64,000 nucleotides of DNA, taken from NCBI GenBank assembly GCA_964035545.1, contig OZ037766.1, positions 3,034,501-3,098,500 of the forward strand. The letters run 5' to 3'. Of the stretch, positions 47,590 through 60,500 are shown in pieces. The stretch's first letter is position 1. Each line of letters opens with the position of its first letter. The notes beneath the pieces are model-generated. The model saw only the letters and a list, made by a program, of their open reading frames with translations, had not been told where the DNA came from and searched no databases. The position numbers were made by a program, and so were the translations under genes. This stretch comes from Bugula neritina (taxonomy: Eukaryota; Bryozoa; Gymnolaemata; Cheilostomatida; Bugulidae).

Positions 47590-50500
47590 GTGTGCTGTGT
47601 GCTGTGTGTGTGCTGTGTGCTGTGTGCTGTGTGCTGTGTGCTGTGTGCTGTGTGCTGTGTGTGTGTGTGTGCTGTGTGTGTGTGTGTGTGTGCTGTATGT
47701 GTGTGTGTGCTGCGTGTGTTGTGCCTGTATTTTTTGCGCGTCCCTCTCACGAGTATGTAAACAAGCAATAAATTGTAAAACAGCTAATGCCCGTTTGCAA
47801 CTTTCCAATTCAGGTTTCCACTTTTTCTGCTGATGTGCTTTCAGTGTAGAAAAAACAATTGTGGCTTGCCTAAGTTTTGAATTATTTATTCCCAAGTTTA
47901 CAGCTTTACAGTATAGCAGCTACAACAATGAGCTGTCTGTATAGTCAGTGCAAACTAACAACACAACATTATAGTAAGATAGGCAATGATTCTTCAAACA
48001 GATTTGTAGGTAGAATCATCATATCCTTGTATCCTACATGATTAATTCTGTCTATAGAATCTAAATGTTTAGTACATACATTGTACACATACACACTTTA
48101 TTCACTGGCAGCTTCATAATTGCATTCTAGACAAGGCATCTCAAACTAGCTAATGTAATATTAGGTAGTAGCTGTCAAAGTTATACACCCTCAAGCAAAT
48201 TTGCATTTTCAGTTTTCAGGCTATACACTTTGCTGAGTTAGAAACAGTGTCAAATAAAACATAGTCTGTAACTATTCCCCTGCTCAATTTCTATGGTTTT
48301 AAGCTATTTTATATGTATAATAAAGATATATTGCATGATGTAATTGAATGAGAGATAGAAAGGTTACTTGGCTGCCGTCCATTTGCAAATGTGAATTAAA
48401 ATTATGATATAAAATAATTTTCTGTGTGATCATGTAATAGGCTGTTGATATACATGAACAGCAAAATGAACATGATATTAGAAGTTATAACCTAGCAAGC
48501 TGATTTCTGATTTAAGAATGCTTTTTAACAGAGAAACACAAAATACCATCAACTATACATTTAAAGGAATGTAGTTCGAAGTCTTTTGCCATAAATCAGT
48601 ATAAAATAACACTTTTTAAAAGCAACTTTTGCACACTGATAAACAAGTGAAGGCTACAAAAAGGCTGTAGAGATGCTAACACAAAGCATTACAATTTACA
48701 AATATAGCTTATGTGACACATTTTAGGATTCTTGTAGTCCTGTACAGGTGGTGCTAGTTGGTCATATTTACGAAGTTTGCTGATGGTACCAGTACATTGC
48801 GTAGAGAATTTTAGTTGCTTGTTATATGTGTTTGACTTTCATTATCCTGAATGCTTCAATACCTGTAATTCCTTTTATTTCGGTCATGTGATATACGACC
48901 ACACTCGCAGCTTTACGTTTGAATAAACATTCCCTGGTTCTTCTCAGAAAAGTCTTTACAAATCAAGAAAAATTTTTAGTTATTGTATTGTGAAGTTATC
49001 CCCCCTGGCACAATAGTGTTCCTCTGAATATTGTCCTCTCAAAAGCCAGAGCTCAACATAAATTAGTTACACAGCCAAACCAGTAAATTACTCATTCAAC
49101 TTTTGTAAAGTGAATATAGTATTCCGCAAATGGAAATAGATTTTACAGGCGACTGGTGTAGTTCTGGTAAACAGCTTAGCTGACAATCATTATGTGATTA
49201 AGCCAACGCACAGCACTTCAGCTATAACTAACTGTGATTTATTTAACATTTCAAAAACCTAAGAAAATTTATATAGCCAGCTGAAATTTTTTATTTTTAT
49301 GTTGTTTAATATAATGATGACTACTTGGTTATATGCAGCACTTGCTACCCTATAATAACTACTGTAATTATGTATGTAGAAAAAGCACTAGCTAGCTATA
49401 AATGTATCAGTTATTAGCCGTTACACTAACTAGAATTTTACTAGTTTGTGTAAAGCGTCCACTGTACAGGTCGATTGATTTTAATTTTTATTTTACTATC
49501 CCTAAGTAAGATAATGTTGCATTTTTACAATTATTCCAGCACCCAATAGTTTACATTCGCTGCCGGGCAAGCAGCATGCCCTACAGAAATATTCCGCCCA
49601 CTGAATGGAAACTTTCTTCAAAGTCATGCCATAGCATTTAACCTTGGCTAATGTTAGTGAAACTCTCTCCTGGGTATAGCAATCAACTACAGGCTAATAC
49701 ATTCACAAATACTATAAAAATGAATTATGTTTTATTAATAACTGAAGCTCTACAATCCAATGAGTAGAACTAGTATTTTTACAAAGCATGTTGATATAGC
49801 TTAGAGCTAGATGATGACCATTGCATTGATTTCTGTTGTCATAAATTAGAATCTAATAAAAAGTCACTTGAATTTATAGTCACTATCTCTGTGTGAACCC
49901 CTGATGATGGCAAAACCATTTTTAAATTGAATATTAGACATAAAATCACACATATAAATTATCAAATAAATTCGTTACCATCCCTGGAAATATACTCAAC
50001 ATTATCTTGGAAGTTACTTATTGCTACCAAATTTAAGTTGCATTACCGTACAGGGGGATAACTCCTACACTTTAATTGTTAATAGGCCCATAGCAGTTGG
50101 CTTTTACTAAAATATTTTCAGAATTCTCAAAATTTTCGAAAAGATAATTATTGGTTTTATTTTAGTTAGAGGGCGCAGTTCATTCTATTATAAAAAGGTT
50201 AATAATCTCATTATAAGCATTTTCAGCTTTTCGAGTTTTTTCTGGGAACATAGATTAGGGGGGATCCTAATAGTTTATCAAGCTCTCCTCAAACATGCTT
50301 GACCACGGAAACAGTTGGTCATGCTGAAAATGACAACAGCAATAATTATAATTATCAACTGCCCTTTTATCTTCCCTCCCACAAGCTTCATAATTGATTA
50401 GCTTACAAAAGTTGAATGTTTTAAGTAAATTGTAAATTATATAGTTTACAAACTTCCAATATAATAATCTTTAGAAATGCAGGCAAGACCCTGGAGTTTA

Positions 50501-53500
50501 GTGTCAATTTAATTAATAAGCTTGCAACTTCAATAACCTAATTGAATATTGTTCATTTGATTGCTATGTCTTCAGTTTTTAATTTACTTTCCTTTCGTGC
50601 ACCATTACTAATACATTTCTCTATGATAATAGATTAAAATAAAGACTAAAAGGGAAGCCCTTTCAACTTGTAGAATAGTTTAAACATTGAAGCCTTAATG
50701 AAAATTAGTATGTATAGATTATGCCGTGAACGAGTGTTTTATACCTTTTACACTTGGCTCATTAAAACCACTCCAAGTAATCAAGCACCAGCACCACGGG
50801 CATAATATACTCATAACTTAGTTGAAGCAAACTAAAATAGAGCAGCTGCTTAAACTTTCAGTCGTGTTTACTGAACCTAATATGTAATATGTTTTGATAT
50901 TTGAAATTTGAAGTGCTCACTCATGCATTGCGACAGTCACCTGAGCTTGATATGCATTTCAATTGTATTCATACAGTACACAAAAGTGCAACATACTGCG
51001 ACTGAATATAATATTGGGTGGTAATTTCAAAACTGATAAGTTTAGCTTCATGCAAATGTTATAGATTTTATACGCGACACTTAGAGCTAGTGCTTGCAGG
51101 GGATGGTTACATTTACAAGTGGCCTAATGCCTACTTCCTTTTTACGCTGCTCTCAACTGCTTGTTCACTGCTCTCAACTATCATGTGAAGTGCACACTAT
51201 AGTTAATTGCACAATATCCAAGGAATATAAAGCTACATGTTTGTGATAATCTACTTTTGCTGGCAGCAGCAGCAACTTCAGCATAAATATTGTCTAACTA
51301 GGTAGGGTCAACTACACACTAATTACATTGGCTTACATGTATAATTCACATTGTATTACAGTTCTCTTACTCTGTTACTAAATAATAATGACTTCGTATA
51401 GTCTATATATTATTATAATACAGCTATATGAGCGATTGATAATTGCGCAATACTGCATTGCAGCATACTACTAACAATATTTTTATTTTCACTTTGAATA
51501 ACAGACGTTAGCTTTTGTTTCAAAAGATAAAAAATACAACTGTGTCTTACAGCTTACTAGATATAATTATAAAACTTTTGCCCCCACTGGGATTCAAACC
51601 TGGGGCCTTCGGGGGTTTACAAGCTAGGGCACTAACCATTACCCCACCATTGCACTTAATACTATAAAGAGAAATGAACTTTCCTTATTACTGTTGTTTG
51701 TAGGAGGCAATCCCTTCCTATGCTGTGAAAAGTCTGATTACATTTACAACTCTTATTCTTCTCAGCCTGATCTGTTGGTACCATGCTGTGGAGGTCAAGG
51801 TGAGACAACTCTAATTATCTATATTATATTACTAGTCTTTACTCACGCCACACCAACTACTAATCTTCTTAAAATTATACTTTGATGCTTAATGTTAATG
51901 TTGTAGTTATTAAGTTTATAAACTCAATAGAATTTGCGTGACCAGAGACAAGGTGTTTTATAACGCAATAGAGGCAGCAATCTACTGCGGCAGCACTGGC
52001 AATATCAAACACAGCAATATAATGTAGTGGTTATATACACTCTACAAATCATGTCACACATTTTCTCACGTAATAGGATTTTTAGTATACTGATGAATAG
52101 TTTCAATATGTAAACCTTTTTGTGGTACCGAAATATCGAATCTTGACAACATTTATTGTAATAACATAGATATTTTGCATTGTATATATTTTTAATAAAA
52201 CTCTTGGATAACGTTGTGGCTGTATAATTATGTTTAGACAACTTCAGTTCACGGCATCAAATTAGCTGAGAATTGGCATTACTAATATTAGTGCATTGCC
52301 TTTTACTTTGTTTTTAAATTATTGAATTGTTAAATTGTTGTATTCCAAGATTACTACATGCATTACTACGTTGCTATTATTGCTATTAAAGTACTACATT
52401 ACTGTCTTGCTAGTGACAAAAAGGAGGAGTTGAAATTCTATTTAATAGCTTCTTATATAACTTTATATAAAATAGTGTTATTAAAACAATTTCATCCTAA
52501 AAATTTCCTTGGGGACAGGGAGGGTAGAAGGACCCTCTGTTTTTGCATATTACCTAATGCACATTGATAGTTGCCCATAGTTTACTATTTAGCTGCTAGC
52601 ACAGGGCTAACAAAAAACAAAACTATATATTCAACATTTGATTGTAGCAATTTCACATATATATTATGGTTGTATAATTTGACCTATTTAGTCTATTACA
52701 TGACACTTGAAAAACTTTTTTACATCTAATTTAACTGCTGGTTTAAATATTGTAATCTACTAATTATGGTCTGTCGCAATACATTGAGATAATTTCATCA
52801 GGAGCCTCAGTTATTGCTAATTAACAACACGAAGCTTTAGAAAATTTACTTTATTTAAATTAAATACTTTGTAATTTGAGAGTTGAGGAGAAACAGTGAT
52901 TAGATATTCGTAGCTTTGTTCCATTAATATTTTTCTCAACAATTCCAAAGCATATTGAATAATATATTATTTTTTGATAATATCGTAGCATTGTATCTTA
53001 ACTTCCAGCATATAAAGAAGTATAAAAATATTCTAGAATGTTCCTTATAATATTATTTGCAGTAACAGCTGATGTTTAAATTTATTGATATTGTTTTTAT
53101 GTAGAGATATGAAGGGACTTGCAACTATTTTATAAAATCATAAAAGTTGTACTTATTGCATTAATTAAAAGCCATAAAACATGTTGAATTTAATTAACTT
53201 TGTACTATCTCTTGAAAGTTAGCAGTTATTTTATATTTATAAAGAGTTTGATAATTATATGGCAGTACATAATACAACAATACTTTTCCATTTACTATTT
53301 CTGACTCTCTCGAGTTGTTGATTACACTTTCTAGTTGTTTCTTACTCTGTCTAGTTGTTTGTGGTGGACAACTGCATTGAAGACTGGAGAATTGCCATGT
53401 CGTGGCCAAGAGTGCTGCAGATTGGAGTGGAACTATTTCTGTGTCTCATCCACCCCATCCCCATACCCTACACATTTGATTGGATGATCATTGACTTGAA

Positions 53501-54921
53501 ATCACTGGAATATCGAACAGCCACTGTACCAGTAGATCTGATTCTATCCCTTCCCATGTTTACTAGACTCTACCTGATAGTTAGAGTAATGCTTCTTCAC
53601 AGTAAACTCTTCTCTGATGCCTCATCTCGCAGTATCGGTGCTCTCAATAAAATTACTTTTAATACTAGATTCGTACTCAAAACTCTTATGACAATATTTC
53701 CTGGAACAGTGATGGGGGTGTTTATGCTGTCCCTGTGGATTGTGTGTGCTTGGACGTTCAGAGCTTGCGAAAGGTAAGAGTTTAGAAAACAATTTAATAC
53801 AAAGCTTTCTTTTAATGTAGCAGGATGTTATTTGCTTATGTAACTCAAAGCTTGACCTGTACTCAAGAAATATTTGACCAAATTAATAAGAGCATGACTG
53901 CTATAAAGGCATCAAAAAGTTACTCATTAAATATTTAATTCTGCATATATCACACTGTGACCATGCAATCTCAATGGCTGTGACCTATCTCAATGGCTGT
54001 GACCTATCTCAATGGCTGTGACCATGCAATCTCAATGCTTTCCTATTGACCATATTTTAGGCCCAGTTGCTTTGCAACTCATTTAACTAAATTATATTAG
54101 AGATTACAGATCTTCAAAGCAACATTTTTAGTCAAACCAACTCAGTAATTTCTAATATTGCTTTAATTTATTTAACTTCAAGTTTGCCGTAAAACGCTCA
54201 AGCCTATAATACCTGTAGTGTATTTTGAAGCTAAATTTGCTCTTTTGGTGTTATTTCCACCAAATTGTTAGTATATCAACAGTTGAGAATCAATAGCTTT
54301 ACCACTGAATCATCAAGTGAAGCACAAGATGGGGTTTTAGAGCCTCGCACGTGCTGCTGTGGCGGCTAATGTTGCCGGACAAAAATAGTATGGTTTAGAT
54401 AGATAACGTGGCTTTGCGCCTGACCTTTCAAAGTGTCTCTGTAATGACATTTGGGTGATGCCAGAGCTTGAACAGCATGCCATCAAAGTGAATATATAAT
54501 TGAGAACGTGCGTTCAAGTCACATGCTAGCTTGACTATATTTAGCGGAGGTATAGTAAGTTTATTAACTCGGGAATTGCGGGAGGAAGAAATGATCCCCT
54601 CAAGCACTGGTTAAAATTTTATGTAGCAGTAAAATATTGATTTTTGTCAACAAAATACAACTTGCAAAGATATCTCTAACTGAGCCACATAAGTTTTATA
54701 TATAGAGATGCTGTATGAACAAATTTTCAATTACTTACTGAAAAATCAGTGACTATAGCTATGGACTGGCTTAAATCAGTTTAAATGTGTTGTGATTAAC
54801 AATTATTGATTTTATAATATTAACCTTAAGGAAATCTATAAAATATAATAATGTATTTTAAAATTTACCATAAGCATATATATGCATATATACATATGTA
54901 CATATATATATTGTTTTTCTC

Positions 54922-54978
<57 letters not shown>

Positions 54979-57492
54979 AAAAAATAATTTCTTAAGGCAT
55001 CAAAGAGACCCCTGATATATTAAAAATATAAAGTAAATGTAAATTAATTCCCTCTCATTTCCCCAGAGTGTTTGTGCCCTCCAGCATGCAAGTAAATTAT
55101 TGTATTGTTGATAAATCTCTGTGAAAAACAATTTCTCATTTGTGCTAACCGGACATCAGGTTTTTATTTACAAAGAGAGAAAAGTTGCAAAACATATATG
55201 TGATTTTAAATGTCTAATATATGTTTATTAAGAGTATGCTTTTGGGAAACAACTCAAACACAATGTATTAAAACATACAGAACAATCATAAATTATAGTT
55301 AGCTCATATAGTGATGATATCAATAAATTAAGATTGAATTTAAAATGCAGTAAGTTACTCTAAGCTAGCATAACTAGCTCTTGCTTCATCTATATAATTT
55401 AAGATTTATACTTAGTATATTTTACACTTCAAATACAATTCAAGTAGTAAATTGTTTTAGGACCAGTTTAAGTTTTTAAAATTTAATTTGGAGTTATTCT
55501 ACCCTGTATTTCATAAACGGTTTATCTGCAGTTGAAAACAAAAAAGTAATAAAGTACACATTATTGTCTCCAAGTGTTATCAAATTTTGCTTGTAGCTAC
55601 CATGACCCATTGTTTGCCAACTTTCCAAATACTCTGTATATGATAGCCATAACCTTTCTCTCTGTGGGCTACGGAGACTTTGTGCCCCACACCCTTTGTG
55701 GTAGAGTTATATCTGTAGTTTCAGGGCTAATGGTGAGTCCAAAAGCTATATATTCCAATGATGTGTTCATTGATGAGCAAAAAGTGGATAACTCCATAAA
55801 TGTGCCTTCTTTTTAAAATAAAATGTTATATACATATATATTAAATTATTATGTAGTAAAATTTAGTAAAATGTCAAAATATAAGTTTCTAGAGTTTAAA
55901 AAAATTAACCAAAGTTTTAAATGACATGCCTCCAAATTTGAAACGCCAAATTTTTTGTCAATGAAAAATAAATTCATAAAATAATTTATAAAAAATGCTA
56001 AGAATATAAATTAATGTTACACATTTGCCAGTCATTTAATATATATGTTTTGACTGTTATAAACTGTTATTCTTTGCTATGCATAAGTTCTTTTTCATTA
56101 AATTAGCGGCCATTTGTATTTGCAATCCAATATTCAGAAAAATATATTTTTATTGCATATTTATATTTTGAAGGGTAGCGCTGCAGTAACTTCTTATGTT
56201 AACTCATGCAGCTATTAATATTGCAAAGGATTTCTACTGATTGTTGTTTTTCATACAGGGAGCTGGTTGCACCGCCCTAGTTGTGGCTGTTATTGCGAGG
56301 AAACTGGAGCTAACCAGAGCCGAAAAGCATGTGCACAACTTTATGATGGAAACACAGCTTAATAAAAAAGTTAGTTAAATTAAATTATTTCTTTCTCTGC
56401 TTTATGTCACTGGATTATTGTTATATGGATATTTTACAGATTATTATAGACAATTTCTAGCTTGTTTCGTTTTTTTTTAATATTATTCTTACAAGGTTTG
56501 ATTGCTATAAACTACGTATGTTAAGTTTTAAGTCCACAAATGAGTGCTTGATAGGACACTTGCTGGAGTTTTCAACCTAGCACACTGCATTTTGCTATAA
56601 GTATTATTACTATACTATCTTTCTAAGCAATAGAATGGTGTGTAGTTATTTTCTAACTTATTATTACACAGTAAATTATTGACCACCGAACGTCACAACA
56701 TTGCATCATCATGATTTACAAAATAAGTAGCATTTTTATCTAATGTTTTCGAGGCTTTGTATCTATAATATACTGTATTAAGACACACAATATTATATAT
56801 ACAAAGCAAATTAAACATCATGATTGTAAACAATGTTTATTGATAAATTAAATAAATTCATAATAGCATAATCGTATATAGCTACAATTGCATGGCTTCT
56901 GGCAGTTCACTGATATAAATTGCTTATATATTTCTGAAACTAAGTCTATCCTATACTTATATATACTAAATCAAATGTCATGAAAAACAAAGATTTAAAC
57001 TATATTTATGTTTGCATATCTATTCACACAAATGATAGTATCTTGAACTGCGTAACTCAAGAATGTAAAGAAGAAAAGCCAGAAGAAGTATAAAGATAGA
57101 CAATATGACAACATTGTTTTTTAATCTCTGTATAATATTAACAAATGGCCCTTACTAAGCAGTGTTTTCCTCCCAATACAGAGTCTGACACACTTTAGTA
57201 TATGTATCTGTTTCAGCTTCAAAACACAGCAGCAAATGTGTTGAGAGAGACCTGGCTCATCTACAAATATACTAAATTAGTGGGTGGCTCAGTCAATGTC
57301 CGCAGAATACGAAATCATCAAAGGAAGTTTCTCTCCGCTATTCAGAAGTAAGTTCTAAGAATTGTGTGCGTGCGTGCGTGCGAGTGTGCGCGTGTGTGCG
57401 CGTGTGTTGTGTGTGTGTGCGTGTGTGTGTTGCGTGTGTGTGTGTGTTGCGTGTGTGTGCGTGTGTGCGCGTGCGTGTGTGCCTGTGTGTGT

Positions 57493-57536
<44 letters not shown>

Positions 57537-60500
57537 GTGTGTGTGTGTGTTGTGTGTGTGTGTGTGTGTGAGTGAGTGTGTGTTGTGTGTGTTGTGCGTG
57601 TGTGTGTTGTGCGTGTGTGTGTGTGTGTGTGTGAGTGAGTGTGTGTTGTGTGTGTGTGTGTGTGTGTGAGTGAGTGTGTGTTGTGTGTGTTGTGCGTGTG
57701 TGTGTTGTGCGTGTGTGTGTGTGTGTACAATACCAGCTACACTGTCTATATAAACTACGTATAACTACACTGTATATAAACTAGGTATAGATACACTGTC
57801 TATATAAACTAGGTATAGATACACTGTCTATATAAACTAGGTATAGATACACTGTATATATAAACTAGGTATAGATACACTGTATATATAAACTAGGTAT
57901 AGATACACTGTCTATATAAACTAGGTATAGATACACTGTATATATGAACTACATTGTATCTTACAGGCTAAGAGTGGTGAAAATGAAATTAAGAAAGCTC
58001 AACGACCAGGCAAATAGTCTGATAGATTTTGCTAAAGTAAGTACTGACGTATAGTTTCCCAGCAGTTTACTCCCAAATTCCAAACAATGCTATTGTTGAC
58101 CTTTCCAACCTGGTTTTTGTTCAATTCGCTACGTACTGCCCAGCTTCTGTCACAATAGTAAAACAACTCCTTATTACCAGCATTTTATTTCCATTAGTGT
58201 CTTCCATGCATTAACTAATTTTAAAGTTCATTTCTAGCTAATTTGATCAACTTGGTGAATAACTTTATAAGTAATTTGAGTTCATAAATGATGGCAGAGC
58301 TAAAAATATTGTTGAGAGTTGAGAGTAAATTTATAAACCTTCAGTTATTTTACTGTACATCTAGCAAACGCAATTACAGTATAAATTGTGTAATGCCTCA
58401 ACAAATTTTCAGTTCTAATTCAAAGTAAAAAAACCTTTTTATTTTTGTTTGGATAGTTTCTGAAGGTATTAACTTCGTATTGTGGATTCTTATATATAGA
58501 AGGCCTCTGCTTAACTTTATTGTAATCTAAAAAAGTGTAGTGTTTTGTTAAAAAAGCATTATAGCAATATTGTGCTGTTTGGTGCATTTGGGGTTGTGCC
58601 CTCCATTTTTGTGAAACACTTCTAGAATGGTTTTAATGAAGCATTTTGGTAATAATTTTACTATAGCATCTTTAAAGACGTTGGAGCAATCAACATGCAT
58701 CAGGCGTCATACTTGACAGTTGCATTCTGGGAAGTAATCACAAGATAACATCTTAAATGTGTATTTACTAACACCAAATATAAATGTTGAAGATATTTTG
58801 AGTAACTACATTAGGAAAATTTTTCGTGTTTTGCTGGACTAACAAAAGCAAAACAAATCAATTGTATTGATGATTTTATACTGGTTAAATTATTTTTAAT
58901 GCAGCTAAAATTGAATGATATCAGGCAGTGATAAAATACAAGTGCTAAGGAACTAGAATAGTCTTAGCAAAAATTACAAACAAACAGTTGCCCTCGTTCT
59001 GCGTTAGCTATAAAAGCTGAGCTCACGGTTTCAAAGAGGGGTTGTTTTCAATTATAGACAGTAAAATATATCTGTAAAATTTTTGCCTATTTTAATTAAA
59101 TAACTACTTAATAATTAAATAGTTAGGTAAAAATGTTTAATGGGTGAAAGTTAAACAATTAATTCAATAAGTTCTAAATAAAAACAAATACCATAAAAGA
59201 GATTTGTGAGCTGTAACTTATTTTTACAGGCAAACTAACTTTTAATCAAATGTGATTTTAAAAGCATAATATTTTAGATTTAAATGCTAAAAGCACATTT
59301 TCTTAAATGAAAATATATCTAAAAAGATAAAGTAACGAAAAAAAATGCAACGGTAATCTCAAATTTAATTTTTTCTTAGAGAATTAATGACTTTACTAAA
59401 TTTAATAATAATTGTTGATAACAGTTAATGTATGACAGAAAATCTAAAAGGGCAGATAAGTTTATAAATTGAAGATTAGTTTCAGGAAAGCAGTGTAATG
59501 ACATTTGGTAAGACTTAGTTATTTTGGCCAACTGATTGTCATGCTACGTGACACAAAGACAGCAACTATTGATGTCGAATGAAAAAAAATCAACAAGTTT
59601 AAGGTGAACCAATTCTAATGAAAGGCTTGTGCTTATTTGCTCATAAAATGTTGTTCTTTCAGCCCCACATAGCTAATTTTACGGATTGCTCTACGGGTAT
59701 ACCTTCTTCAGTGATACAGGTTTGAAACACTCTACTCGTTGGTTGTTTAGCGAATGGTGTATCCTCACCTTTTCCTTGTCTTTTCTCTTTTAATCTCACG
59801 AGTTGTGTGAGTCTATAAATGATAGAAAACATTGCTGCGGGCCAGTTACGTTGCTTCGCACCAGTATTGTTGCTGTGGGTAAAGATTGAATTCAAAGCTG
59901 TTTTGTGTCTCAAAAATTACGAATTTTGTCAACAATAGCTGAATATGAACCGTTAAAGGTAGACAACTCTAAATGGTCTGCAGTAAATATTTTCTATCAA
60001 CAAACTGTTTTTATTATAAGTTTACAGAACTAACTAGCACTTGGGTGTTTTGGAAAACACATTAGTTTGCCGTGGGTAACCTTCCTTCGATATTGTACTC
60101 AGGTCCTAAACAACTGCATAAGGTTAAATCATATTTAAGAAAATAAGGTAAGACAACTACCAAAATTCGTTTATTTAAGAAAATATAAAATATTTAAAAC
60201 TTGCAGTTGTAAATATCGACCAAAACAACACAAAAGCTAAACAGCTAAACTTTTTGCGGGCATAGTGTAAGATGTTAAGCAAATTTAAAAGCTACGTTTT
60301 AACATACGCTGTGCAGTTGTTTTGGACTTGACTGAGAAAAGCTTAAGTCACCCCTCTCATCATTTGAGTTGCTAAATATAGCTATACCGTTGAATGTGGC
60401 AAAAATTCTAATCATAGGATATATTTCTACACACAATTGCACAATACCATGTAAGTTTTTCTACAGTAAAAAATAATGTGCATGTTTATTAGAAATCATT

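Larger units (their letters stand above)
44956..51703 (+). other. Large first coding intron of the SK gene (6.7 kb)
   Basis: It separates S1 from the 96-nt S2 exon. It holds a (TG)n tract and a tRNA-like SINE head but no coding exon that I can support. Confidence 0.7.

Noticed and set aside
47348..47895. Cys/Val-rich and Thr/His-rich ORFs of over 100 codons
   Set aside because: Translations of a GT microsatellite on both strands.
57338..57730. 130-codon Thr/His-rich ORF
   Set aside because: Shadow of the GT/GTGC microsatellite in SK intron 6.
59659..59913. 84-codon minus-strand ORF as a gene
   Set aside because: No recognised domain and no convincing exon structure; kept only as a compositional finding.
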